This document shows positions 38,284-48,017 of a DNA stretch of 64,000 nt, piece by piece; position 1 is the stretch's first letter, and every line of letters starts with the position of its first letter. Made by a program: the position numbers and the translations under genes. This stretch comes from Bradyrhizobium sp. CB1015 (GTDB lineage: Bacteria; Pseudomonadota; Alphaproteobacteria; Rhizobiales; Xanthobacteraceae). Location: the NCBI RefSeq assembly GCF_025200925.1, contig NZ_CP104174.1, forward strand, positions 1,984,001 to 2,048,000, written 5' to 3'. The notes below the pieces were generated by a model that was not told the origin of the DNA, ran no database searches, and was given only the letters and a program-made list of their open reading frames with translations.

Positions 38284-38307
38284 AAGATCGGGCGATCGCC
38301 CGATCTT
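38284..38307. terminator. Perfect 24-bp palindrome after RidA gene
   Basis: AAGATCGGGCGA and TCGCCCGATCTT are exact complements. It lies 17 nt after the ridA stop at the end of the operon and before the convergent dctA gene. It may serve as a terminator-like hairpin or a protein-binding palindrome; there is no T-run. The remaining 218 bp to the dctA stop contain no recognisable gene. Confidence 0.45.
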
Positions 38308-38525
38308 ACCAACGCATTTCATGAGAGGGAATTTGACCCGCCGCCAGATCGCATGCGGCAATGATTACCAAAAGCCCGACGCCCTGCCCCCAGCGCGTCG
38401 GGCGGAAAGAATGAGTATCAATCCGTGATCCCAACGCCATTGTTGTGACGCGGGCTGCATCAATTTGCTACTCCGGGAAACTACCGCATCGGAACTAGGC
38501 GTCGTCTGCTCACCGACTGCGCGGC

Positions 38526-39860
38526 CTAAGACGCCGCGCCTCCACCCGGCTCCAGCGCCTCGCCGATCTCCAGCGGATGCGCCATGGTCTCGTGCAGTGC
38601 GTCGCGGTCGAGCTCGCCTTCGGAGATGCTGATGACGACGCAGGCGACGCCATTGCCGATCAGGTTGGTGAGCGCGCGGCATTCGCTCATGAACTTGTCG
38701 ATGCCGACCAGGATCGCGATCGACTGGATCGGGATATCAGGCACGATCGACAGCGTCGCGGCGAGCGTGATGAAGCCGGCGCCGGTCACGCCCGAGGCCC
38801 CCTTCGAGGTGATCATGGCGATGCCCAAAATGCCGAGTTCCTGCCAGATGGTCAGATGGGTGTTGGTCGCCTGCGCCAGGAACAGCGTCGCCAGCGTCAT
38901 GTAGATGTTTGTGCCGTCGAGGTTGAAGCTGTAGCCGGTGGGAATGACGAGGCCCACCACCGAGCGTGAGGCGCCGAGATGCTCCATCTTCTGGATCATC
39001 TGCGGCAGCACGGTCTCGGAGGACGAGGTGCCGAGCACGATCAACAGCTCGTCCTTGATGTAGGCGATGAAGCGCAGGATCGAGAAGCCGGCGAGCCGGG
39101 CGATCGAACCCAGCACGATCAGCACGAACAGGATGCTGGTCAGATAGAACGTGCCGATCAGGGCGGCGAGATTGAGCAGCGAGCCGAGGCCGTAGGCGCC
39201 GACGGTGAACGCCATCGCACCGAAGGCGCCGATCGGCGCGACGCGCACGATGATGCGGATGATGCCGAAGAACATCTTCGCCGCCTTGTCGATCGCGTCC
39301 GCAATGGGCTCGCCGGCCTTGCCGAGGAAGGCGATGGCGAAGCCGGACAGGATCGAGATCAGCAGCACCTGCAAGAGGTCGCCGCGCGCAATCGCACCCA
39401 GATAGCTGTCGGGAATGATCGCCATCAGATGGGCGACGATGCCCTCTTCCTTGGCCTTGGTGACGTAGGTCGCCACCGAATTCGGGTCGATCGTGGCCGG
39501 ATCGATATTGAAGCCGTGCCCGGGCTGGAGGATCTCGCCGACCAGAAGGCCGACCGCGAGCGCCACGGTCGAGACCGTCTCGAAATAGATCAGCGACTTC
39601 AGCCCGACCCGGCCGACCCGCTTGAGATCGCCCATCGAGGAGATGCCGTGCACCACGGTGCAGAAGATCACGGGCGCGATCATCATCTTGATCAGTGCGA
39701 TGAAGCCGTCGCCGAGCGGCTTCAAGGCCTTGCCGAGATCGGGATAGACATAGCCGATGAGCACGCCGAGTGCGATCGCGATCAGCACCTGGACGTAGAG
39801 GATCTTGTACCAGGGCTGGTGCCGGCGCTGGATGGCTGACGGAATCGCGATCTGTGTCAT
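38526..39860 (-). CDS. dctA: C4-dicarboxylate transport protein DctA
   Basis: This 444-residue inner-membrane symporter takes up succinate, fumarate and malate with cations and is essential for feeding nitrogen-fixing bacteroids in rhizobia. [20 protein letters not shown] opens the first helix. [16 protein letters not shown], the serine-rich loop [33 protein letters not shown] and [16 protein letters not shown] are the DAACS transport motifs. I chose MTQIAIPS as the start by family length. dctBD regulators are not adjacent, so this may be one of several dctA copies. Confidence 0.94.
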   Translation of the reverse strand: MTQIAIPSAIQRRHQPWYKILYVQVLIAIALGVLIGYVYPDLGKALKPLGDGFIALIKMMIAPVIFCTVVHGISSMGDLKRVGRVGLKSLIYFETVSTVALAVGLLVGEILQPGHGFNIDPATIDPNSVATYVTKAKEEGIVAHLMAIIPDSYLGAIARGDLLQVLLISILSGFAIAFLGKAGEPIADAIDKAAKMFFGIIRIIVRVAPIGAFGAMAFTVGAYGLGSLLNLAALIGTFYLTSILFVLIVLGSIARLAGFSILRFIAYIKDELLIVLGTSSSETVLPQMIQKMEHLGASRSVVGLVIPTGYSFNLDGTNIYMTLATLFLAQATNTHLTIWQELGILGIAMITSKGASGVTGAGFITLAATLSIVPDIPIQSIAILVGIDKFMSECRALTNLIGNGVACVVISISEGELDRDALHETMAHPLEIGEALEPGGGAAS

Positions 39861-39984
39861 AATGCAGGCTCGGGAACGGATTGATCGTGCATGATTTGCA
39901 TCATGTGATGGGCGCCGCAGAAGCGACAATCACATTTTTGTCTGTTGGCACGCCATCGATCGCTGCACCGGAACCGGGGGAAAC

Positions 39985-41298
39985 ATGACGATCGCGACAG
40001 GCTCGGACGAGCAGAGCTATTTTCCACGTTGGAAGCTCAAGACCTCGGGCGTGATCATGCCGGAGGAGCGGCTGTCCTGGGGCCAGACCATCGTCTCGGG
40101 TCTTCAACATTGCGTCGCGATGTCCGGCGCGACGATCATCGCTCCGCTGCTGATGGGGTTCGATCCCAACGTTGCAGTTCTGTTCTCCGGCGTCGGCACA
40201 CTGATCTTCTTCGTCGTCGTTGCCGGGCGCGTGCCGAGCTATCTCGGCTCGAGCTTCGCCTTCATCGCCGTCGTCATCGCCGCCACCGGCTATGCCGGGC
40301 AGGGGCCGAATCCGAACCTGTCGGTTGCCCTCGGTGGCATCGTCGGCGCCGGGGTGCTGTATGGCCTGATTTCGCTGGTCGTGATGTGGTCCGGCGTCGG
40401 CTGGATCGAGCGGCTGCTGCCGCCGGCCGTCACCGGCGCTGTCGTCGCCGCGATCGGCCTCAATCTCGCGCCGGTGGCGGTCAAGGCGGTGAGTGCCAAT
40501 GCGTTCGACACGGGAATCGGGCTCGCCATCGTCTTGATCATCGGCGTGTTGGCCGTTGCAGCCCCGGGCCTGTGGCGCCGACTGCCGATCATCCTCGGCG
40601 CGGTCGGCGGATATCTGCTGTACCTGCTGTTCGCGAACGGCCTCGGCTTCGGCAAGCCGATCGACTTCACGCAGCTGTCGGCCGCGCCGTGGTTTGGGCT
40701 GCCGAACTTCACGGCGCCGAGCTTCCATGCCGATGCGATCTTCCTCATCGCGCCGGTTGCGGTCATTCTCGTTGCCGAGAACCTCGGGCACATCAAGGCC
40801 GTCGGCGCCATGACGGGCCGAAACCTCGATGCCTATCTCGGTCGTGCCCTGTTCGCGGACAGTCTCGCGACCATCGTAGCGGCGTGCGGCGGCGGCACCG
40901 GCGTCACCACCTATGCCGAGAACATCGGCGTGATGGCCGCGACCAGGGTCTATTCGACCCTGCTGTTTGCGTTCGCGGCCTTGGTGTCGATCCTGCTCGG
41001 CTTCTCGCCGAAATTCGGCGCACTCATCTTGTCCATCCCGGGTCCCGTCATCGGGGGGCTTTCGATCGTGTTGTTCGGGCTGATCGCGGCGATGGCCGGA
41101 CGAATCTGGGTCGAGAACAAGGTCGACTTTGCCAATCCTGCGAACCTCATCACGGTCGCGGTAGCGCTGACGGCAGGTGCCGGCGATCTCACGCTCAAAT
41201 TCGGCGCGTTCACGATCGGCGGCATCGGCACCGCGACTTTTGGCGCGATCATCCTCTATCAGATCCTGACCTCGCCGCTCGCGCAGCGAGCCGACTAA
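39985..41298 (+). CDS. Uracil/xanthine permease (NCS2 family)
   Basis: This 437-residue nucleobase:proton symporter has about 14 hydrophobic segments. SGLQHCVAMSGATIIAPLLMG (segment 1), VAENLGHIKAVGAM and GGTGVTTYAENIGVMAATRV (substrate-binding region) match the UraA/RutG branch, pointing to uracil or a related pyrimidine. The stop codon is TAA, made of two bases of the target site and the first base of the insertion sequence that follows; before insertion the flanks would have read TAG. The protein is therefore intact. Confidence 0.9.
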   Translation: MTIATGSDEQSYFPRWKLKTSGVIMPEERLSWGQTIVSGLQHCVAMSGATIIAPLLMGFDPNVAVLFSGVGTLIFFVVVAGRVPSYLGSSFAFIAVVIAATGYAGQGPNPNLSVALGGIVGAGVLYGLISLVVMWSGVGWIERLLPPAVTGAVVAAIGLNLAPVAVKAVSANAFDTGIGLAIVLIIGVLAVAAPGLWRRLPIILGAVGGYLLYLLFANGLGFGKPIDFTQLSAAPWFGLPNFTAPSFHADAIFLIAPVAVILVAENLGHIKAVGAMTGRNLDAYLGRALFADSLATIVAACGGGTGVTTYAENIGVMAATRVYSTLLFAFAALVSILLGFSPKFGALILSIPGPVIGGLSIVLFGLIAAMAGRIWVENKVDFANPANLITVAVALTAGAGDLTLKFGAFTIGGIGTATFGAIILYQILTSPLAQRAD

Positions 41299-41310
41299 AG
41301 CGCGATGGCA

Positions 41311-41934
41311 TTAGGTTCGATAGCCTGAATTTTTGAGGTAGTTGGCGCATTCCTCTGAGGTAAAGGCATCGAGTGCGTGGCCGATTGCAGCGCAGAGGGA
41401 GTCAACGGTTCGCGCGGCAGCTTTGCGGACCAAGTGCTTAAGCTTGGCAAAGACTTGTTCGATGGGGTTCAGGTCTGGCGAGTATTTTGGCAGGAAGAAG
41501 AGTTTGGCGCCGACCGAACGGATGAGCTGGCGAACCGCTTTGCTCCTGTGGCTACCGAGATTATCCAAGACGACGATGTCACCGGGCTGAAGGGTCGGCA
41601 GGAGGACCTTCTCGACATAGGTGCGGAAGCTCACGCCATCGATCGGCCCCTCGATGAACCATGGCGCATCGATCCGGTCATGGCGCAGGGCCGCCAGGAA
41701 GGTCATGGTCTTCCAGCGGCCGTGGGGAACCTTGGCGTGAAGTCTGTGCCCGCGCGGCGCCCATCCTCGCAAGGGGGCCATATCGGTCCGGGTCCAGGTC
41801 TCGTCGATGAAGACCAGCCGTTCAGCTTCGACGCGACTTTGATACTTTGCCCACTGGGCTCGCCGCCGCGCGACGTCGGGACGATCGCGTTCGCCAGCCG
41901 CCACGCTTTTTTTTGAAGCTGAGCTTCTCGGCAT
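41311..41934 (-). CDS. IS630 transposase, catalytic (DDE) part, frame B
   Basis: This 207-residue frame holds the DDE nuclease: LVFIDETWTRTDM (first Asp), DIVVLDNLGSHRSK (second Asp) and LPKYSPDLNPIEQVFAKLK (Glu). It lacks the DNA-binding domain, which is encoded in the overlapping upstream frame. The two frames join at an eight-A run, so a full transposase probably arises by frameshifting or transcript slippage. The stated start is only the first Met of the frame. Confidence 0.88.
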   Translation of the reverse strand: MPRSSASKKSVAAGERDRPDVARRRAQWAKYQSRVEAERLVFIDETWTRTDMAPLRGWAPRGHRLHAKVPHGRWKTMTFLAALRHDRIDAPWFIEGPIDGVSFRTYVEKVLLPTLQPGDIVVLDNLGSHRSKAVRQLIRSVGAKLFFLPKYSPDLNPIEQVFAKLKHLVRKAAARTVDSLCAAIGHALDAFTSEECANYLKNSGYRT

Positions 41935-42250
41935 GTACGAAGTCCCATACCGAGTGATAATCGACTTTCAGGCCGCGCCCGGCGAGCTCAGCAACGAGAC
42001 CGCGGATGGTGAAATCGCCGTCCTTGATCCGCTGCGACAGCCAGACCGCGTGCTCACCCGAAATTGCCTTCGGCTTGTAGCCGCCGATCTGGCTAGGCTC
42101 GACACTGCCGGTCTCATCAACCCGCTTCATCCAGCCGATGGCCGTGCTGATTGCCACCCCAAACTGCTTGGCGGCCTGATTGCGGGACATCCCGCCCTCG
42201 ATCGCGGCCACAACACGTTTGCGAAGATCAAGAGAGTACGGCTTGCCCAT
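41822..42250 (-). CDS. IS630 transposase, DNA-binding part, frame A
   Basis: This 142-residue frame begins MGKPYSLDLRKRVVAAIEGG and contains the helix-turn-helix SRNQAAKQFGVAISTAIGWM that recognises the element ends. Near codon 111 it reaches LSFKKKRGG, encoded by eight consecutive A, where the catalytic frame continues in the other register. Past that point the translation (RTRSSRRRAA) is out-of-frame junk, consistent with a normally frameshifted gene. Confidence 0.85.
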   Translation of the reverse strand: MGKPYSLDLRKRVVAAIEGGMSRNQAAKQFGVAISTAIGWMKRVDETGSVEPSQIGGYKPKAISGEHAVWLSQRIKDGDFTIRGLVAELAGRGLKVDYHSVWDFVHAEKLSFKKKRGGWRTRSSRRRAAASPVGKVSKSRRS

Positions 42251-42413
42251 CCATGCTGGCCTCCGTCCAGCCAGCATGGTGAATCAGAAACCGACTGATT
42301 TGGGAATCCCAAATCGATTCAGTCTAAACCCATCCCGCTTTAGATTCCTGCATCTGCAAGGAATGGAACAAAAGACCGGTTCCATCCATGATGGTGCATC
42401 CCGGAGAGAACAC

Positions 42414-43250
42414 ATGTCGCAAACCGAACGCTCGACCTCGTTTCCCTCGCGCCTCGTCGGCCAATACGCGCTGGTGACCGGCGCCTCGCAAGGCATCGGC
42501 CGCGCCGTCGCCATCCGGCTGGCGCAGGAAGGCGCAACCGTCGCCATCAACTATTTCGATCACGCCGGCAATGCCGAGGAGACCCTTGCCCTTGCACGAA
42601 TTGCATCGAGCGATCGCGGCCACGGCAAGCTCGACCATATCGTCGTCAAGGCCGATATCGGCAATGAGCAGGACATCGCCGCGATGTTCGAGACCGTGCT
42701 GGCGCGCTTCAAGCGCCTCGATTGTCTCGTCAACAATGCCGGCTTCCAGCGGGAATCGCCGAGCGAGGCACTCGACGTCGAAACCTATCGCCGCATCATC
42801 GACGTCAATCTCAACGGCGCCGTGCTGTGCGCGCAGAAGGCGCTGGCGCACTTCGTCGCGCGCGGTGGAGGCGGCAGCATCATCAACTGCTCCAGCGTCC
42901 ATCAGACCATCCCGAAACCCGGCTATCTCGCCTATTCCATCAGCAAGAGCGGTATGGCCGGTCTCACCCGCACGCTGGCGCTCGAATTCGCGCTGCACCG
43001 CATCCGCGTCAATGCGGTCGGTCCCGGCGCGATCGACACGCCGATCAACGCGGCCTGGACCGGCGATCCCGAAAAGCGCGGCGTCGTCACCAGCCACATT
43101 CCGCTCGGCCGCGTCGGCACGCCCGAAGAGATCGCCGCCGTGTTCGCCTTCCTCGCCTCCGACGATGCCAGCTACATCACCGGTCAGACCATCTACGCCT
43201 GCGGAGGCATGACGCTGTTTCCGGAGTTTCGCGAGAACTGGGCGAGCTGA
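42414..43250 (+). CDS. Short-chain dehydrogenase/reductase
   Basis: This is a 278-residue classical SDR. The cofactor motif ALVTGASQGIGRAVA occupies residues 19-33, NNAG follows, and the catalytic Ser-Tyr-Lys are in NCSSVHQTIPKPGYLAYSISK (about 160-180). ALEFALHRIRVNAVGPGAID is the family C-terminal block. It resembles glucose-1-dehydrogenase/3-oxoacyl reductase types. The start follows GGAGAGAA. It may once have been expressed with the permease upstream; the insertion sequence now lies between. Confidence 0.85.
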   Translation: MSQTERSTSFPSRLVGQYALVTGASQGIGRAVAIRLAQEGATVAINYFDHAGNAEETLALARIASSDRGHGKLDHIVVKADIGNEQDIAAMFETVLARFKRLDCLVNNAGFQRESPSEALDVETYRRIIDVNLNGAVLCAQKALAHFVARGGGGSIINCSSVHQTIPKPGYLAYSISKSGMAGLTRTLALEFALHRIRVNAVGPGAIDTPINAAWTGDPEKRGVVTSHIPLGRVGTPEEIAAVFAFLASDDASYITGQTIYACGGMTLFPEFRENWAS

Positions 43251-43308
43251 ACTCGGGCCGCCACGCGGCATCTGGCAGAATCCGCCGGCGCAGACTACAT
43301 CATGCGCC

Positions 43309-44130
43309 ATGACAAGTTCTCCGCTGGCAAATTCCCCGCTCCAGGATTTCGTCGGCCGGCACGAACATCTGTTCGTGCTGACCGGCGCCGGCTGCAGCAC
43401 CAATTCAGGCATTCCCGACTATCGCGACAGCCAGGGCAATTGGAAGCGGACCCAGCCGGTCAATTTCCAGGCCTTCATGTCCGACGAGCCTACGCGCCGG
43501 CGCTATTGGGCGCGCAGCCTGATCGGCTGGCGGCGGTTCGGCCAGGCGAAGCCGAACGATGCGCATCGTGCGCTGGCCCGGCTCGAGGCGAATGGGCGAT
43601 GCGGGATGCTGCTGACGCAGAATGTCGACCGGCTGCATCAGTCGGCCGGCCACCGGCAGGTGATCGACCTGCACGGCCGGCTCGATCTGGTCCGCTGCAT
43701 GGGCTGCGGTCGCAAGACGCCTCGCGACCAGTTTCAGCACGCTCTTGGCCGCGCCAATGCGGCATGGCTGACGCTCGATGCCGCAGATGCACCTGATGGC
43801 GACGCCGATCTCGAGCACGAGGATTTTTCCTCCTTCGAGGTACCTCCTTGCGAAGCCTGCGGCGGCATCCTCAAGCCCGACGTCGTGTTCTTCGGCGAGA
43901 ACGTGCCGCGCGAGGTGGTGGCCACGGCACAGGATCATCTGGCGCAGGCCGATGCCATGCTGATCGTCGGCTCGTCATTGATGGTCTATTCCGGATATCG
44001 CTTCGTGCAGGCCGCCGCGAAACGGCAGATTCCGATCGCCGCCGTCAATCTCGGCCGTACCCGCGCCGACGATCTCCTGACGCTGAAGGTCGAGGAGCGC
44101 TGCGAAGCGGCGCTTGCATTCCTGCTCTGA
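43309..44130 (+). CDS. Sir2-family NAD-dependent protein deacetylase
   Basis: This 273-residue sirtuin has LTGAGCSTNSGIPDYR (24-39) for NAD binding, LTQNVDRLHQSAG, and the catalytic His in DLHGRLDLVRC. The zinc module is CMGCGRK plus CEACGG. GGILKPDVVFFGENVP and LIVGSSLMVYSGY complete the Rossmann fold. It removes acyl groups from protein lysines in the cytoplasm, for instance on acyl-CoA synthetases. It stands alone between the SDR gene and hyuA. Confidence 0.92.
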   Translation: MTSSPLANSPLQDFVGRHEHLFVLTGAGCSTNSGIPDYRDSQGNWKRTQPVNFQAFMSDEPTRRRYWARSLIGWRRFGQAKPNDAHRALARLEANGRCGMLLTQNVDRLHQSAGHRQVIDLHGRLDLVRCMGCGRKTPRDQFQHALGRANAAWLTLDAADAPDGDADLEHEDFSSFEVPPCEACGGILKPDVVFFGENVPREVVATAQDHLAQADAMLIVGSSLMVYSGYRFVQAAAKRQIPIAAVNLGRTRADDLLTLKVEERCEAALAFLL

Positions 44131-44271
44131 TCGCTCAGGCGCGAACACGCCTTGCCTATTGCATAGGTGCCGCGCAAAATAGCCGGGCACAGCGCCGCCG
44201 GCATGCCTCATGGCACAGGAATTGCTGCGCTTTTTGGACCCAGTCTTGACGACCAGCACGGAGAAATTGGA

Positions 44272-46356
44272 ATGCTTGAGGGAGCCGAGGTGCGGCTTGC
44301 CGTCGATATCGGTGGCACGTTCACCGACATCGTGCTGGACGTGGGACAAGATCGAAAAACCCGCAAGGTGCTGACGACGCCGCAGCGCCCCGAGCAGGCG
44401 GTGCTGGACGGCATGCGGCTCATTCTTGCCGATGCGCGCGCCCATATCAGCGATATCGACGTCTTCATCCACGGCACGACGCTCGCGACCAACGCCATCA
44501 TCGAGCGGCGCGGCGCCAAGACGGCGCTGATCGCGACCGAAGGCTTTCGCGACGTGCTCGATATCGGCACCGAGAGCCGCTACGACCAGTACGATCTCAG
44601 CATCGACAAGCCGAAGCCGCTGGCCCCGCGCAGCCTCCGCTTCACCGTGCCGGAGCGTATCGACGCCCATGGCGCCGTCCGCCTCCCGCTCGACGAGACG
44701 GCAGTGCGCGCGCTCGCGCCGAAATTGCGTGAACTCGGCGTCGAGAGCGTCGCGATCGCCTTCCTGCACTCCTACGCCAATCCCGAGCACGAGCGGCGCG
44801 CGGCGGCGATCATCGTGGAAGAGATGCCCGGCATCTCGGTGACTGTGTCGTCGGCGGTGTGTCCCGAGATCCGCGAATATGAGCGCACCTCCACGGCCGT
44901 TGCGAACGCCTATGTGCAACCCCTGATCGACGGTTATCTCGCCCGCATGGCCGATGCCCTGCAGGTCGAGCAGTTTCGCGGCGCGATCTATCTGGTCACG
45001 TCGGGCGGCGGCGTCACCTCGATCGAGACCGCGCGGCGCTTTCCGGTGCGTCTCGTCGAATCCGGTCCTGCGGGCGGCGCGATCTTCGCGGCGCAGATCG
45101 CGGCGCGGCTCGGGGAGAGCAGGGTGCTCTCCTTCGACATGGGCGGCACCACGGCGAAGATCTGCCTGATCGAGAAGTACCAGCCCGAGACCTCACGCGT
45201 GTTCGAGGTCGATCGCGCCGCGCGCTTCCTCAAGGGCTCCGGCCTGCCGGTGCGCATCCCCGTGATCGAGATGGTCGAGATCGGCGCCGGCGGCGGCTCG
45301 ATCGCCCATGTCGACGCGATGAAGCGCGTCACCGTCGGCCCGGAGAGCGCCTCGTCGGAGCCGGGGCCGGCCTGCTATGGCCGCGGCGGTCAGCGTCCGG
45401 CGGTGACGGATGCCGACGTTGCGCTCGGCATGATCGACCCTGACGCCTTTGCGGCCGGCACGATCAAGCTCGATCCGGAGCTGTCGAAACAGGCGCTGCT
45501 GCGCGATGTCGGTGCGGCGCTGGGCCTGTCGGCGGAAACCGCGGCCTATGCCGTGCACGAGGTCGTCTGCGAGAACATGGCGAGCGCGGCGCGCGTGCAT
45601 GCGGTCGAGCGCGGCGCCGTGGTCGGCCAGCACACGCTGATCGCCTTTGGCGGCGCCGCGCCGCTGCATGCGGCGCGTGTCGCCGAGAAGATCGGCGTCT
45701 CCCGAGTGATCGTGCCGTCGAATGCCGGCGTCGGCTCGGCGGTCGGCTTTCTGGCGGCGCCGATCGCCTATGAGTTGGTGCGCAGCCGGCACGTCCGCCT
45801 CGATGATTTCGACACCGAGGCGGTCTCCGATCTCTTGCAGGAGATGGCAACAGAAGCGCGTGCGCTGGTCGAGCCGGGAGCGTCCGGCGCGCCGGTGCGC
45901 GAGCGCCGCGCGGCCTTCATGCGCTATGTCGGCCAGGGCCACGAGATCACCGTCGAGCTGCCGAACAGGCCGCTGACCTCCGCCGATCTCGCCTCCCTGC
46001 GTCAGCAGTTCGAGACCGACTATTCAGCGATGTTCGAGCGGCCGATCCCGGGCGCGGCGATCGAGGTGTTGAGCTGGTCGGTGCTCGCGACCACGGAGGC
46101 GCGCAATCCGCCTGCCGTTGCGGCGGTGGCGCGCAAGGCCGCGGCCAAGGCGTCCGGCAGCCGAAAATTCTTCGACGGCCGGGCCGGAGAAGTGATCGAG
46201 ATCCCGCTCTATCGCCGCGAGGACATGGCGCCGGGGGCGACCATCGCGGGCCCCGCCGTGATCGCGGAAGACGAGACCTCGACCTTCGTCTCCACCAGTT
46301 TCGACGCGCATATCGACGGTGCGGGCAGCATCGTCATGGAACGAAAGGCGGCCTGA
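44272..46356 (+). CDS. hyuA: Hydantoinase/oxoprolinase subunit A
   Basis: This 694-residue ATP-dependent amide-ring hydrolase subunit begins VRLAVDIGGTFTDIVLDVGQ, the ASKHA nucleotide site, followed by HGTTLATNAIIERRGAKTAL and ALIATEGFRDVLDIG. SFDMGGTTAKICLIE and EIGAGGGSIAHVD lie in the second half. With HyuB it hydrolyses N-methylhydantoin, 5-oxoproline or similar rings. ATG is chosen because GGAGAA precedes it; earlier in-frame codons lack homology. hyuB starts 2 nt after the stop. Confidence 0.92.
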   Translation: MLEGAEVRLAVDIGGTFTDIVLDVGQDRKTRKVLTTPQRPEQAVLDGMRLILADARAHISDIDVFIHGTTLATNAIIERRGAKTALIATEGFRDVLDIGTESRYDQYDLSIDKPKPLAPRSLRFTVPERIDAHGAVRLPLDETAVRALAPKLRELGVESVAIAFLHSYANPEHERRAAAIIVEEMPGISVTVSSAVCPEIREYERTSTAVANAYVQPLIDGYLARMADALQVEQFRGAIYLVTSGGGVTSIETARRFPVRLVESGPAGGAIFAAQIAARLGESRVLSFDMGGTTAKICLIEKYQPETSRVFEVDRAARFLKGSGLPVRIPVIEMVEIGAGGGSIAHVDAMKRVTVGPESASSEPGPACYGRGGQRPAVTDADVALGMIDPDAFAAGTIKLDPELSKQALLRDVGAALGLSAETAAYAVHEVVCENMASAARVHAVERGAVVGQHTLIAFGGAAPLHAARVAEKIGVSRVIVPSNAGVGSAVGFLAAPIAYELVRSRHVRLDDFDTEAVSDLLQEMATEARALVEPGASGAPVRERRAAFMRYVGQGHEITVELPNRPLTSADLASLRQQFETDYSAMFERPIPGAAIEVLSWSVLATTEARNPPAVAAVARKAAAKASGSRKFFDGRAGEVIEIPLYRREDMAPGATIAGPAVIAEDETSTFVSTSFDAHIDGAGSIVMERKAA

Positions 46357-46358
46357 TC

Positions 46359-48017
46359 ATGAGCAAGGCAAATGGCGCGAGCCTGATCGATCTTCAGATC
46401 ATGTGGCACCGGCTGATCGCCGTGGTCGAGGAGCAGGCGCAGGTGCTCTTGCGCACGGCCTTCAGCCCGATCGTGCGCGAATGCGGCGACCTCTCGGCCG
46501 GCGTGTTCGACCTGAAGGGGCGGATGCTGGCGCAGGCGGTGACCGGCACGCCCGGCCACGTCAACTCGATGGCGGAATCGGTCAAGCACTTCATCGCTCA
46601 CTTCCCGATCGAGACGATGAAGCAGGGCGATGCCTACATCACCAACGATCCCTGGATGGGGACCGGTCATCTCAACGATTTCGTCGTCACCACGCCCTGC
46701 TTCAAGGACGGCAAGGTCGTCGCGCTGTTCTCCTGCACCAGCCATCTCATGGACATCGGCGGCATCGGCTTCGGGCCCGACGCCACCGACGTGTTCATGG
46801 AGGGGCTCTACATCCCCATGTTGAAGCTGATCGATCAGGGCGTCGTCAACGAGACGCTGATGGCGATGATCCGCACCAACACGCGCCTGCCGATCGATAC
46901 CGAGGGCGATACCTATTCGCTCGCCGGCTGCAACGACGTCGGCTGCGAGCGCCTGGTCGAGATGATGACGGAGTTCGGCATCGACACGCTCGACGAGCTC
47001 GGCGATTACATCTGCGAGCGCTCGCGCGAGGCCGTGCTGGCCGAGATCGCAAAACTGCCGAAGGGCAGCTGGCGCAACACCATGGTGGTCGACGGCTATG
47101 ATGCGCCGGTGACGCTGGCGGCGACGCTGACGATCTCGGACACGGGCATCCACGTCGATTTCGACGGCACATCCGCGGCCTCGAAGTTCGGCATCAACGT
47201 GCCGCTGTCCTACACCACCGCCTACACCGTGTTCGGCCTCGGCTGTGTCGTCGCCTCGCAGATCCCGAACAATGCCGGCTCGCTCTCGCCGCTGACCGTC
47301 TCGGCGCCGGCTGGTGCCATCCTCAATGCCCCGAAGCCGGCGCCCGTGGCGTCGCGTCACGTCATCGGCCAGATGCTGCCTGACGTCGTGTTCGGCTGCC
47401 TGCGTCAGATCATTCCCGAGCGCGTGCCCGCTGAAGGCACATCCTGCCTGTGGAATCTCAACGTGCGCGGCCAGACCCGAAGCGGCGCCGGCGGCAATTA
47501 CGGGTTCTCGATGGCGGTCACCTCCAATGGGGGCACCGGCGCGCGCTTCGGCAAGGACGGGCTGTCGGCGACCGCTTACCCAAGCGGCGTGCGCGGCACG
47601 CCGGTGGAGATCGCGGAAACGCAGACGCCGCTGATCTTCTGGCGCAAGGAGCTGCGTCCGGATTCCGGTGGGGCAGGGCGCACCCGCGGCGGCCTCGGCC
47701 AGATCATCGAGGTCGGCAGCGGCGTCGATGCGCCGTTCGACATTCTCGCCGCGTTCGATCGCATCGATCATCCGCCGCGCGGGCGCGACGGCGGCCGGAA
47801 CGGCGAGGCCGGCTATGTCGGTCTCAAGTCCGGCAAGAAACTGCGCGGCAAAGGCTTTCAGCAGGTGCCGCCGGACGATCGGCTAGTCGTCATGACGCCA
47901 GGCGGTGCCGGCATCGGCGACCCCAGGGAACGCGATCGCGCGGCCGTCAACGACGACGTCGCGAGCGGTCTCGTGTCTTCGGAGAACGCCGTCAAGGTTT
48001 ATGGGTACGCGCGTTGA
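46359..48017 (+). CDS. hyuB: Hydantoinase/oxoprolinase subunit B
   Basis: This 552-residue partner of HyuA has family blocks SLIDLQIMWHRLIAVVEEQA, GDAYITNDPWMGTGHLNDF, TRGGLGQIIEVGSG and the C-terminal MTPGGAGIGDPRERD. It supplies the metal-dependent hydrolytic half of the enzyme. Its stop codon lies inside a perfect 22-bp palindrome that precedes the TRAP transporter genes, suggesting one transcript with a structural element between enzyme and transporter. Confidence 0.92.
   Translation: MSKANGASLIDLQIMWHRLIAVVEEQAQVLLRTAFSPIVRECGDLSAGVFDLKGRMLAQAVTGTPGHVNSMAESVKHFIAHFPIETMKQGDAYITNDPWMGTGHLNDFVVTTPCFKDGKVVALFSCTSHLMDIGGIGFGPDATDVFMEGLYIPMLKLIDQGVVNETLMAMIRTNTRLPIDTEGDTYSLAGCNDVGCERLVEMMTEFGIDTLDELGDYICERSREAVLAEIAKLPKGSWRNTMVVDGYDAPVTLAATLTISDTGIHVDFDGTSAASKFGINVPLSYTTAYTVFGLGCVVASQIPNNAGSLSPLTVSAPAGAILNAPKPAPVASRHVIGQMLPDVVFGCLRQIIPERVPAEGTSCLWNLNVRGQTRSGAGGNYGFSMAVTSNGGTGARFGKDGLSATAYPSGVRGTPVEIAETQTPLIFWRKELRPDSGGAGRTRGGLGQIIEVGSGVDAPFDILAAFDRIDHPPRGRDGGRNGEAGYVGLKSGKKLRGKGFQQVPPDDRLVVMTPGGAGIGDPRERDRAAVNDDVASGLVSSENAVKVYGYAR

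Larger units (their letters stand above)
41298..42340. mobile_element. IS630-family insertion sequence
   Basis: This 1043-bp element is flanked by TA (41296-41297 and 42341-42342), the duplication made by IS630/Tc1-type elements. The ends read AAGCGCGATGGCATTAG and, inverted, AAGCGGGATGGGTTTAG. It carries two overlapping minus-strand transposase frames. It inserted exactly in the stop codon of the nucleobase permease and separates it from the SDR gene that follows on the same strand. Confidence 0.9.
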
